Positions 5,453 to 12,448 of a DNA stretch of 12,448 bases are shown in pieces; the first letter of the stretch is position 1; each line of letters starts with the position of its first letter. The stretch spans positions 1 to 12,448 of the forward strand of contig JAEOTI010000307.1 of assembly GCA_016839955.1 (NCBI GenBank). Direction: 5' to 3'. This DNA comes from Candidatus Hodarchaeota archaeon. GTDB taxonomy: Archaea > Asgardarchaeota > Heimdallarchaeia > Hodarchaeales > YT1-057. The translations under genes were made by a program, and so were the position numbers. The notes under the pieces were generated by a model. It had not been told where the DNA came from. It searched no databases and worked only from the letters and a program-made list of their open reading frames with translations.

Positions 5453-8400
5453 ATGGAAACGAACCATTGGATTTTGAAGACTTTGGAAATAGCAGATTTT
5501 AAAAATCTTGACAGTGTGATCAATGAAAAAAGACTTTCTGACAAATTTTATCAAAAAATAGAATTAAACGAAGAAGAAAAAAAACTACTCGAAAATAGAT
5601 TAGAAGTGTTTGAACTAGCCATAATTGACATATTGAATATTATTGCTGCAAATGAGAATGTAGAAGAAAAGAAAAATGAATTGATTAAGATTTGCTATTA
5701 TTGTTTCAGAATATATAGAATTCTTCCTATCCCATCAGATGATCTCGAAAAAATAAAACACATATTGAAACTTGTTTCTTATGCATACCTTGGTGAAAAA
5801 TGGGAGGATGGCAGACGGTATTTAACAGAACATGAAGATGTTGTGTGGAAAATCAACAAAAGAAAAGAGGATGAATGGGATTATTATCTATTAGTTAATT
5901 CATATTTAGCGATATTGTATTTGATTAGAAAAACATCATGGGAAGACTTGGATAGTGCCATTAAATGCATTAATTCTATGAGAACAGCACAGCTTGAATA
6001 TGAAAAGCACTATTTGGATAACATTGAGTCTATAAATAAGAAGGGAGCAGCTTATGAGCTTGCAGCTTTCTATCATTTAGCTAAAAGCATTGAGCTTTTA
6101 TCCGAATTTATGATTGATGCTAGGATATCTAGTGACAACCTTTTAAACCGGTTAGATTTCCATTTCGATAAAGCTATTCACTACTGTGAAATCTCTAACA
6201 TTATAGAATTCGACTTGTTATTACATCAATTGAGAGCGTTGTTTAAAAAGATAGTTTTTAATTCAATTTGGCGTATTGCAGAGCGAGTCAATTCCAAGGT
6301 AAGTTCTTTTGTAAAAACAATAACAAAATCGAGTAAACCGATATTTGAACTCTTATACCCTCAAAAAGTATCAATAATGGAAAAGGGTTTACTTGATGTC
6401 GCTAAAAGGGCGATTGTAGTAAATCTACCCACCTCCAGTGGGAAAACATTTCTTGCAGAATTTAAAATATTGCAAGCTTTAAACCAATTTTCAGAAATAG
6501 GGGGGTGGATTGCTTATGTAGCACCAACTAGAGCTCTTGTAAATCAAATAACATCCAATTTACGTAGAGATCTTTCAAAGCCACCACTAGATATAAAAGT
6601 TGAAAAAATGAGTGGTGCTTTGGAAATTGATACCTTTGAGGACAATCTTCTAAAAATAGAAAAAGGTTTTGATGTTCTAGTTACCACTCCTGAGAAGTTA
6701 AATCTTTTAATAAGGCAAGATATCAATAAACAGCTGATTCAGAATTTAATTCTTGTAATCGTTGATGAAGCTCATAATTTAGAAGATAAGACTAGAGGAA
6801 TTAATCTTGAAATGCTCTTATCAATAATCAAAAATGATTGTAAAAAAGCGAATTTTCTATTATTGACACCACTTGTACCTAACAGCTTAGAAATAGCAAA
6901 ATGGTTGGATCCCCAAAATCCCACAAGTATCAGTTTAAAATTTCAATGGGAAGCTAGCGACCGTGTTATTGGAATTTATTTTCCAAAAGGCTCAGGAACT
7001 AATTGGAAAACAGTATTTAAACCCCTAATAACAAGTCAAGAGACTATTACTTTGGATGATGAGTTTTTATTAGGAGAAAATCCAAATTTGGATTTAACTC
7101 TATCTTCGCTTAAAACAAAATATCTCTTAACTTCTATAGTAGCAATGCAAATCCAAAATTTAGGAAATACTCTATTATTGGCAAGAACTATAAAGAGCTG
7201 CTGGAAAATTGGATCTAAACTGTATGAAATTATGCCTAATCTTTCTTCAGTTGGTGATGAAGTTAGATTAGTGATGAAATTTGTCGCGGCCGAATTAGGG
7301 GGAAAATTTCCCCTTGTTTCCTATTTAGAAAAAGGTATAGGAGTTCATAATGCTGGACTCCCTGATGAAATCAGGAACCTAATGGAGTGGTTAATGGAAG
7401 AAGGAAAACTGAAAGTGTTAGTAGCTACAAGTACAATAGCTCAAGGAATCAACTTTCCAGTTTCTAATATTTTAATATCTTCGTATAGTTATCCATTTAC
7501 ATCAACAATGCCAACAAGAGATTTTTGGAATCTTGTTGGACGTGCTGGACGTATTAATCAAAGCTCTTTAGGAGTTGTTGGAATTGCTTCTCCTGGATTA
7601 GAGACGGAAGATGCGTTAAAAACCATTAATTACGTTAAATTGAACACCAAGAATTTGGTTTCTGCTCTAGTCACAATGCTTGATACAACCCTTAATCTAG
7701 TTGAAGAACATAATTTTGAGGCATTATCGTATAAGACTGAGTGGTCAGCATTTCTTCAATACATCTCACATATCTATAGACAATATCAGAATCTTGAAAG
7801 TTTTACTGCAGAACTCGAATTAACATTGAGAAATACATATGGATATTCTCTACTAGAAAAAGATAAACAAACATTATTAGTCAATAGTATGCGTGAATAC
7901 TCAAAAAAACTTGATGAAAATAAACACCTTTGTACTTTGTCAGATCAAACTGGTTTTTCACCTGAATCAATCGAAAAGACTATTAGAATTATGAATAAAA
8001 TCGGAATTTCTCAATCTGATTGGAATACTAGTAGATTATTTTCTTCTGATTCTAAAGCTCTTAGAAAATTGATCCAAGTTATGTTTATGATCCCAGAAAT
8101 TCGATCTAACCTAAAAGAAGTAAAAATTCCTGGAACTACAAGAACTTATACATCGGTTTCAAGATTGATAGAAAAATGGGTATCTGGCACGGAGATTCCT
8201 CAAATAGCTATAGAATTTTGGAAAAATAATGATCCAGAATCCTTATCTGAATGTGTGAAAAGTATTTATCGTCTTGTTTCCAATTCTGCCGCGTGGGGCT
8301 TATCTTCAATCCAAAAAATACCAGGATCAGGCTTAGATTTCGAACAATTATCTGAAGATGAGATTAAAAAGATTAATAATTTGCCTTCAATGGTCTATTA

Positions 8401-8644
8401 TGGTGTGAAAACTGACCATGCCATTATGATGAGAATGAATAATGTTCCAAGAAGTATAGCAGAATCTTTAGGAAAAGTCTTTAAAGAAGATAACAAGGAT
8501 TTATATTCTACTAATCCAAAATTTGTTACTGATTGGCTTTATAATCTTGATGATGAGATTTGGCAGAAAACTATTCCACCTAATAAAGATATTTCTGGCA
8601 AAGAATATAAAGAAGTTTGGAAGAAAATTTCTGGATTTAGTTAA
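5453..8644 (+). CDS. hamB: HamB-like superfamily 2 (Ski2-type) helicase
   Basis: The 1063-residue protein has about 320 helical residues before the helicase core. The core motifs are PTSSGKT (Walker A, 326-332), APTRAL (Ia, 357-362), DEAH (II, 438-441), TPLVPN in the motif III position (472-477), HNAGLP (632-637), ATSTIAQGINFP (V, 658-669) and GRAGR (VI, 696-700). HNAGLP and the IAQGIN-FP motif V point to the Ski2-like branch. The C-terminal 360 residues include YYGV (982-985) and VPR (998-1000), which resemble the end of HamB-type helicases. In Hachiman, HamB is the ATP-driven DNA sensor that restrains HamA until it meets suitable DNA. ATG 5453 follows AGGAG (5440-5444), which overlaps the hamA stop. 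All ATPase residues are present, so it should be active. A stand-alone repair helicase is the alternative, but the adjacent nuclease argues against it. Confidence 0.75.
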   Translation: METNHWILKTLEIADFKNLDSVINEKRLSDKFYQKIELNEEEKKLLENRLEVFELAIIDILNIIAANENVEEKKNELIKICYYCFRIYRILPIPSDDLEKIKHILKLVSYAYLGEKWEDGRRYLTEHEDVVWKINKRKEDEWDYYLLVNSYLAILYLIRKTSWEDLDSAIKCINSMRTAQLEYEKHYLDNIESINKKGAAYELAAFYHLAKSIELLSEFMIDARISSDNLLNRLDFHFDKAIHYCEISNIIEFDLLLHQLRALFKKIVFNSIWRIAERVNSKVSSFVKTITKSSKPIFELLYPQKVSIMEKGLLDVAKRAIVVNLPTSSGKTFLAEFKILQALNQFSEIGGWIAYVAPTRALVNQITSNLRRDLSKPPLDIKVEKMSGALEIDTFEDNLLKIEKGFDVLVTTPEKLNLLIRQDINKQLIQNLILVIVDEAHNLEDKTRGINLEMLLSIIKNDCKKANFLLLTPLVPNSLEIAKWLDPQNPTSISLKFQWEASDRVIGIYFPKGSGTNWKTVFKPLITSQETITLDDEFLLGENPNLDLTLSSLKTKYLLTSIVAMQIQNLGNTLLLARTIKSCWKIGSKLYEIMPNLSSVGDEVRLVMKFVAAELGGKFPLVSYLEKGIGVHNAGLPDEIRNLMEWLMEEGKLKVLVATSTIAQGINFPVSNILISSYSYPFTSTMPTRDFWNLVGRAGRINQSSLGVVGIASPGLETEDALKTINYVKLNTKNLVSALVTMLDTTLNLVEEHNFEALSYKTEWSAFLQYISHIYRQYQNLESFTAELELTLRNTYGYSLLEKDKQTLLVNSMREYSKKLDENKHLCTLSDQTGFSPESIEKTIRIMNKIGISQSDWNTSRLFSSDSKALRKLIQVMFMIPEIRSNLKEVKIPGTTRTYTSVSRLIEKWVSGTEIPQIAIEFWKNNDPESLSECVKSIYRLVSNSAAWGLSSIQKIPGSGLDFEQLSEDEIKKINNLPSMVYYGVKTDHAIMMRMNNVPRSIAESLGKVFKEDNKDLYSTNPKFVTDWLYNLDDEIWQKTIPPNKDISGKEYKEVWKKISGFS

Positions 8645-8765
8645 ATTTACAAATAAACAAATGAGTGCAGAAAATATTCGCAATGTTAATTTGAAATTTA
8701 ATTTACTTGATAAATAATCATTTCAGAGTATTTATCATCAATTTGAACTGATAATTAAATAAATG

Positions 8766-8771
8766 AAGGGG
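8766..8771 (+). promoter_or_regulatory. Shine-Dalgarno supporting start 8778 over 8763
   Basis: AAGGGG lies six bases before ATG 8778. It falls inside the first codons of a reading from ATG 8763, which itself has no ribosome site upstream. The later ATG is therefore preferred. Confidence 0.5.
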
Positions 8772-8777
8772 TCAAGA

Positions 8778-9851
8778 ATGATAGAAAGCAATGACATAAT
8801 TCATGTCAAAAACGAAAATAGTTGGGTAAATAATGGTATTAAGTATGCAGAAAAATCTTTAAACTCCACCTTTAACAGAATGGCCAGTCCTAATCCGTAT
8901 AAAAGAATGAGGAGGATAATAAAGGGTATACTATCTGAATTAGCGTTTGAAAATATATTGTCAAGCAAAAAAATTGCTTTCGACACAAAAGGACGAACGA
9001 GATGGTATGAAATTGATAGATATGATATTGCATTGAAATCAAGAAAATGCGATCTTAAATCCTTTTTTCTTGATTTAGATTTGGATTATTTAAAAAATAA
9101 AAAAATTTTAGATCTCAAGCCTTCTTCTTCTGAATGGTTGCTTGATTGCTCCGCACTCGTTCCCTCTGATCAATTATATCAAAGAAAGTTTCAAGAAAAA
9201 GATCTCTACCTTTTTGCATTCATTAGTGGAAGAATAAGACCTTCATTGACAGATAGAATGATGAGAGATAACCTAGATAAGTACATAATTCACTCTTTCT
9301 GGGATTATTCATGGATCAAACCACAAAAATGGATTAAGAAACATGGAAAATCGAAATTGGGAATAATAAAAATTTCATCAAATAATTCTCAAGACCAAGG
9401 TAAGAAAATCACCATCGGAGGGACAATTGATCATCGCAAGTTTATGTTTGAAGAGGTTGAACTTGTTAACAATCCTCCAAGAGCAATAACAAAAAACAAT
9501 TTCTTCCAACTTTATTATCTTCAGTTGCCTGATGGGATTATTCCAAAAGGGACTTTAACGATAACAGCTTCAAGTAATAATACGAAGGAGATTGTGTATC
9601 CTGACTTTGGTTTCAGAGCTATAAAATTAGCTACTCGAGAATATGTAATTGATTTCAATAATTGGAACAATATTTGGATATACGATTCTGAATCATATTT
9701 TGTGGGTTATATGGAGAAAGGTGAATTTAAGAAGAAATCTACTGAAATTAAACGATTTTATAAAGATTGTAAACAATATCGCGATACATTAACTGATAAT
9801 AACATGATCATTGTGCAAGATTTGCATCCCTTAAGCAATATAATTGTTTAA
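8778..9851 (+). CDS. Candidate restriction endonuclease with PD-(D/E)XK-like core
   Basis: I do not recognise a named family for this 357-residue protein. Residues about 45-100 look like a nuclease core: an E-rich helix GILSELAFE (E54, E58), then DRYDIA (D80, D83), then CDLKS with D92 and K94, a D-(8)-D-x-K arrangement similar to the D-(E/D)xK active site of many type II endonucleases. The middle is basic and tryptophan-rich (around FWDYSWIKPQKWIKKHG), as in DNA-binding proteins. The C-terminal W-IYDS-YFVGYM-K-EFKKKS block resembles tails seen in some endonuclease-like island proteins. The neighbours decide the reading: a DEDDh exonuclease and a DNA methyltransferase follow after 14 and 12 bases, so a restriction role is likely. 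A gap of 133 bases separates it from hamB, so it may start a second transcript. Cut site and cofactor are unknown. Confidence 0.55.
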   Translation: MIESNDIIHVKNENSWVNNGIKYAEKSLNSTFNRMASPNPYKRMRRIIKGILSELAFENILSSKKIAFDTKGRTRWYEIDRYDIALKSRKCDLKSFFLDLDLDYLKNKKILDLKPSSSEWLLDCSALVPSDQLYQRKFQEKDLYLFAFISGRIRPSLTDRMMRDNLDKYIIHSFWDYSWIKPQKWIKKHGKSKLGIIKISSNNSQDQGKKITIGGTIDHRKFMFEEVELVNNPPRAITKNNFFQLYYLQLPDGIIPKGTLTITASSNNTKEIVYPDFGFRAIKLATREYVIDFNNWNNIWIYDSESYFVGYMEKGEFKKKSTEIKRFYKDCKQYRDTLTDNNMIIVQDLHPLSNIIV

Positions 9852-9865
9852 GGAGACTTATAAAA

Positions 9866-10447
9866 ATGATTGAATTACCTTTCAATGAAGCTCTTTTTTC
9901 TGTAATTGATTTGGAAACATCTGGCTTTTCCCCAGAGAATAATTCTATAATTGAAATCGGGATACAGCAAATTGAGCATTTAAAACTGACAAAGACTTAT
10001 AATAGCTTTGTATATACTGATGATCCTATAGAGTTGAATATTACTAAAAAAACAGGCATAACAAATGAAATGCTAATGAGTGAACCACTTATAGAAGAAT
10101 TAGAACCAAACATATGCAAATTTATACAGGAATCAATAATAGTTGAACATAGTAGAAATGATTTTGATTTGAATTTTCTAAAAAATAGTATTAATTGCCT
10201 TAACAAAGTCTACCATGTGAACACCTGCTTTCTTTCAAGAGAATTGTATCCAAATTCTGAAGAAAACTATGATTTAGCTACAATAGCTTCAAATTTAAAT
10301 ATTAAAAATAGATTTCCTCATCATGCGCTTGATGATGCAAAAACATGTGCATTAATATTACTGGAAATCATTGAAGATTTGTCTAACCTATCCCTGAAAT
10401 GTTTGAAGGATTTAAATGAAGCATTCAAAATCCCCATTTTAAAGTAA
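9866..10447 (+). CDS. DEDDh 3'-5' exonuclease (DnaQ/epsilon-like)
   Basis: The 193-residue protein is essentially one exonuclease domain. Exo I is VIDLETSGF with D15 and E17. TGITNEML (63-70) is the usual linker motif. Exo II is DFDLNFL with D101, where the classic form is HN-FD-FL. Exo III is HHALDDA with H152 and D157. The family removes nucleotides from 3' ends of DNA or RNA using two metal ions. There are no polymerase, helicase or UvrC parts, so it is not a fused repair enzyme. It begins 14 bases after the endonuclease stop, with AGGAG (9851-9855) overlapping that stop, and the methyltransferase follows after 12 bases. A trimming role on ends made by the neighbouring nuclease is inferred from this position only. 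A ribonuclease role (RNase T-like) is the main alternative. Confidence 0.85.
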   Translation: MIELPFNEALFSVIDLETSGFSPENNSIIEIGIQQIEHLKLTKTYNSFVYTDDPIELNITKKTGITNEMLMSEPLIEELEPNICKFIQESIIVEHSRNDFDLNFLKNSINCLNKVYHVNTCFLSRELYPNSEENYDLATIASNLNIKNRFPHHALDDAKTCALILLEIIEDLSNLSLKCLKDLNEAFKIPILK

Positions 10448-10459
10448 TTTCGGAGTTTA

Positions 10460-11542
10460 TTGGTTTTGGATCCAAATCTTTTCGAGCTAGAAAATCAAAA
10501 AATCTATTTCAAATCCTCAGAAAATATGTCTGAATTGCCGAATGAATCTGTGCAATTGGTCTTGACTTCACCTCCTTATTGGAATGTTAGAGATTATGGA
10601 GGAGAACAAATTGGATTTGGACAAAGCTACAAAGAATATATTTCCTCTCTTAACAGAGTTTGGTCTGAATGTATTCGAGTATTACGACCTAATGGAAAAA
10701 TTGCTATTAACGTCCAGCCTTTACCAATTCGAAGCGAATTATCAGGTTTTGGGAGAAGAATTATCCAGAATATCATGCACGATATTGAGGTTTTCATGAG
10801 AAAAACAGATTTATATCTCTCTTGTATGTTCTATTGGGACAAAGCAGCATATATTAGTAATGTAAGCTGGGGATCTTATCCCTACCCGACAAACATTGCT
10901 TCAAACACATCTTTTGAACAAATTTTTGTTTGGGTTAAAAGAGGGAAAACTCGGTCAATTTCTAGGGAAATTTTGGATGATAATAGCTTAACAAAGAATG
11001 AATGGAGACATTGGGCTGTACGTTGTTTATGGGATGACATTTCCCCTGTTATAAAAATTGACTCTAAGGGGAATAATCGTTTTGGTCATTCTGCGCCTTT
11101 TCCAGAAGAAATTCCATACCGATTAATCCGCATGCATACAGTTGAAGGAGAAAGGGTTCTTGATCCTTTTTTAGGTTCAGGAACAACCTTGAAGGTATGT
11201 AGGCTTACTGGTCGAAAAGGTGTAGGTTACGAGATTAATAAAAGATATAAATCACTCATTAGAAATAGAATTCTTGAAAATTGGAGCATTCCAGAGATTG
11301 AAGACCAATACAAGACCGTAGGTTCAAGGACTCTAGCAGAAATTCTAAATATTGCTTATTCTACAAGCAATGATTATCCTCTAGTATCTTATGATGAATT
11401 TCTGGTATTACTCAAAAATGCCATACAAAAAGAACAATCGAATTTTTTTTCGAAGAGCTTCCTGAATCACGTTTTCAAGACTTTTAAAAAAGAAAAAAGA
11501 AAAAATATGCAGAAAAAATTAAGTGATTTTCTTGAAATTTAA
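10460..11542 (+). CDS. Beta-class DNA methyltransferase (N4-cytosine type motif TSPPYW)
   Basis: The 360-residue protein has the catalytic motif TSPPYW (36-41) near the N-terminus and the SAM-binding motif DPFLGSGTT (235-243) late, the motif IV before motif I order of the beta class. TSPPYW is most often seen in N4-cytosine enzymes, while adenine enzymes more often have DPPY; adenine methylation is not excluded. The target recognition part lies between the two motifs (about 90-220). A basic tail of about 90 residues ends in a lysine-rich helix. The role is to protect host DNA from the candidate endonuclease at 8778-9851. TTG 10460 has CGGAG only four bases upstream; TTG 10466 would have ten bases. 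Either start leaves the domain intact. No specificity subunit or motor protein is next to it, so a type II-like system is inferred. Confidence 0.85.
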   Translation: MVLDPNLFELENQKIYFKSSENMSELPNESVQLVLTSPPYWNVRDYGGEQIGFGQSYKEYISSLNRVWSECIRVLRPNGKIAINVQPLPIRSELSGFGRRIIQNIMHDIEVFMRKTDLYLSCMFYWDKAAYISNVSWGSYPYPTNIASNTSFEQIFVWVKRGKTRSISREILDDNSLTKNEWRHWAVRCLWDDISPVIKIDSKGNNRFGHSAPFPEEIPYRLIRMHTVEGERVLDPFLGSGTTLKVCRLTGRKGVGYEINKRYKSLIRNRILENWSIPEIEDQYKTVGSRTLAEILNIAYSTSNDYPLVSYDEFLVLLKNAIQKEQSNFFSKSFLNHVFKTFKKEKRKNMQKKLSDFLEI

Positions 11543-11580
11543 TTTTATTATAAGAAAAGATGAGACTCATGTGCTTCTTT

Positions 11581-11782
11581 TTAATGGCCTTCATAATATT
11601 TTTCTGCAATGGGAAGTCTGTCAAGAAGTCTCATAAGTCTTACCATCCCTATTATCTTAACACTTTCGTTCGGTGCATTATAATAATCATTCAGATTATG
11701 ACTATTAATATTCCACCATAAAAGACTAAATACAACGCAATTGGTATCACATGACTTGAGTTGGTTTAACCATCAAGTACAT
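11581..11782 (-). pseudogene. Possible small or decayed minus-strand coding remnant
   Basis: On the minus strand, 11772 to 11581 is open for 63 codons and ends in TAA. The translation is protein-like, with VKIIGMVRLMRLLDRLPIAE near the end, followed by KYYEGH. It has no ATG, GTG or TTG start at its beginning. An ATG at 11782 in another frame reads MYLMVKPTQVM and then stops, so one frameshift around 11755-11765 would give a protein of about 70 residues. I do not recognise the family. It lies just after the end of the right-edge minus-strand gene, and could be a decayed gene or the broken 3' end of a host gene at the island border. Confidence 0.3.
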
Positions 11783-11834
11783 TTTGCCTATCCACTTAAA
11801 GGAGGAGAGAATAAAATTTAGACTTGAATGAATC

Positions 11835-12448
11835 TCATGTTTGTGGTAATAGTCGGTTGACTAATTGGGAATCTATTAAAGGAAGATTTTTTCTATTTAT
11901 CCTAAGGTTCAGTCTCTGGAACAGTTTCTGGGAGCGATCAACCCAACAATATTCAAACAAAGTGCGAACTTCGTTCCAGACATTCACAGAATCAGGAGTG
12001 AGTGGGATGGGTGAATAGATCAATGGAGTATAGGTACGAAGAAGATATTTATGACGCTCTAGCTCATTTGAGTAACTGTTACAGGTTCGAAATACCTCAC
12101 ATAGATGATTAACATGAGTTTTGTGAGCCTCGATATATGGGAGCCACTGTTGGTCATACCAAAGGGGCTGTTGAAGAATATTCTGGTGAACTAGATCTCC
12201 TCTAAGAATTCGTTGAGTCCAATCCCAAGGGAAATAATAGTGGAATTCGGCCTCGTCTTGTCTGACCCCAAATTGACCTCCATGGACTGTTCGTGTAGCT
12301 ATCGCCTGAGTTAAGATTAATCGCGATATTACCCGTCCTACCTCCTCTAGGTCAAGATGACCTGCCCGTCCTGGTTTATCTGCACTTCGATGACTAAAAA
12401 GAGGATCAGTATAAAAGCCTAGGCCCGCTTTGGCGTTAGAAATGCGAA
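11835..12448 (-). CDS. Unrecognised protein, C-terminal part (5' end off the window)
   Basis: The minus strand is open for 203 codons from the right window edge to the TGA at 11835-11837, with no internal stop. The 62-codon stretch from TTG 12023 is only its tail. I do not recognise the family. Visible features are an early segment LFSHRSADKPGRAG, then a helix-like LEEVGRVISRLILTQAIATR, an aromatic segment FHYYFPWDWTQRIL, further tryptophans at LWYDQQWLPYI, and a basic C-terminus rich in R, L and N. No signal peptide or membrane span is evident in this part. G+C is about 40-45% on the lines counted, closer to the left-edge gene than to the island genes, so it is probably host sequence. The long open frame in a relatively stop-poor but unbiased region supports real coding. 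Confidence 0.6.
   Translation of the reverse strand, partial: RISNAKAGLGFYTDPLFSHRSADKPGRAGHLDLEEVGRVISRLILTQAIATRTVHGGQFGVRQDEAEFHYYFPWDWTQRILRGDLVHQNILQQPLWYDQQWLPYIEAHKTHVNHLCEVFRTCNSYSNELERHKYLLRTYTPLIYSPIPLTPDSVNVWNEVRTLFEYCWVDRSQKLFQRLNLRINRKNLPLIDSQLVNRLLPQT

Noticed and set aside
7298..7313. GGGGAAA-A-TTTCCCC near-palindrome inside hamB
   Set aside because: It is fully explained by the coding sequence (a GGKFPL segment). A one-base centre cannot form an RNA hairpin, and nothing nearby suggests a site.
11560..11640. 8-base inverted repeat ATGAGACT/AGTCTCAT and three AAGTCT direct copies
   Set aside because: The spacing of 59 bases gives no stable hairpin, hexamer repeats are expected by chance, and the stretch overlaps the possible coding remnant.
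11560..11721. Plus-strand 53-codon frame with a hydrophobic N-terminus
   Set aside because: It is antisense in register to the more protein-like minus frame, has no clear ribosome site and is rich in isoleucine as expected from AT-rich antisense.
390..11834. Direct repeats (att sites) at the island borders
   Set aside because: Comparison by eye of 390-611 with 11543-11834 gave only short AT-rich matches such as ATAAAATT, not convincing as attachment sites.
11824..12018. Plus-strand frame of 64 codons starting at TTG, behind an AGGAGG-like sequence at 11801
   Set aside because: It lies wholly over the longer open minus-strand frame at 11835-12448 and its translation has no family character. 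The Shine-Dalgarno-like stretch is 18 bases or more away.
1..12448. CRISPR array, insertion sequence or transposase
   Set aside because: No regularly spaced repeats and no transposase, integrase or terminal inverted repeats were recognised on either strand.

Overview
The window reads as an accessory defence-type island between two host-like genes. By hand count on single 60-base lines, the left-edge gene (1-389) and the right-edge gene (11835-12448) run at about 38-53% G+C. Lines inside the island run at about 27-33%. The organism cannot be named from this sequence. An AT-rich archaeon (Asgard-like) fits the poly-T run right after a stop codon at 4237-4244 with no adjacent hairpin, the SD-led genes and the TTG/GTG starts. 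A low-GC bacterium is not excluded. No rRNA, canonical tRNA, CRISPR array or transposase was found.

Layout. (1) 1-389, plus: C-terminal end of a calcineurin-like phosphoesterase, cut by the window edge. (2) 612-4234: a three-Cys-motif (TCM) module. Three minus-strand reading frames (a TcmP methyltransferase-fold protein, a PolX-like nucleotidyltransferase and a second TcmP) face a plus-strand radical-SAM-like Gp37/Gp68 (DUF5131) protein carrying CxxxCxxC. The second TcmP and the nucleotidyltransferase look like one fused gene broken by an in-frame stop (2647-2649) and a one-base frameshift (near 2574). (3) 4235-4649: non-coding, with a nested stem. (4) 4650-11542, plus: five co-directional genes. 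They are a HamA-like PD-(D/E)XK nuclease and a HamB-like Ski2-type helicase (a Hachiman-like pair), then a candidate PD-(D/E)XK restriction endonuclease, a DEDDh 3'-5' exonuclease and a beta-class (TSPPYW) DNA methyltransferase. (5) 11543-11834: a possible small or decayed minus-strand frame. (6) 11835-12448, minus: the C-terminal part of an unrecognised protein, cut by the right edge.

How the genes may work together. HamA/HamB form a helicase-gated DNase. The methyltransferase would mark host DNA and the endonuclease would cut unmarked DNA. The exonuclease between them could trim the ends. Gaps of 11, 14 and 12 bases, with Shine-Dalgarno sequences overlapping or directly following upstream stop codons, support co-expression, except for a 133-base gap after hamB. 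Whether the Hachiman-like pair and the R-M-exonuclease trio act as one system or are simply neighbours cannot be decided from sequence. The function of TCM/TcmP modules is not established, so that part is the best candidate for undescribed biology.
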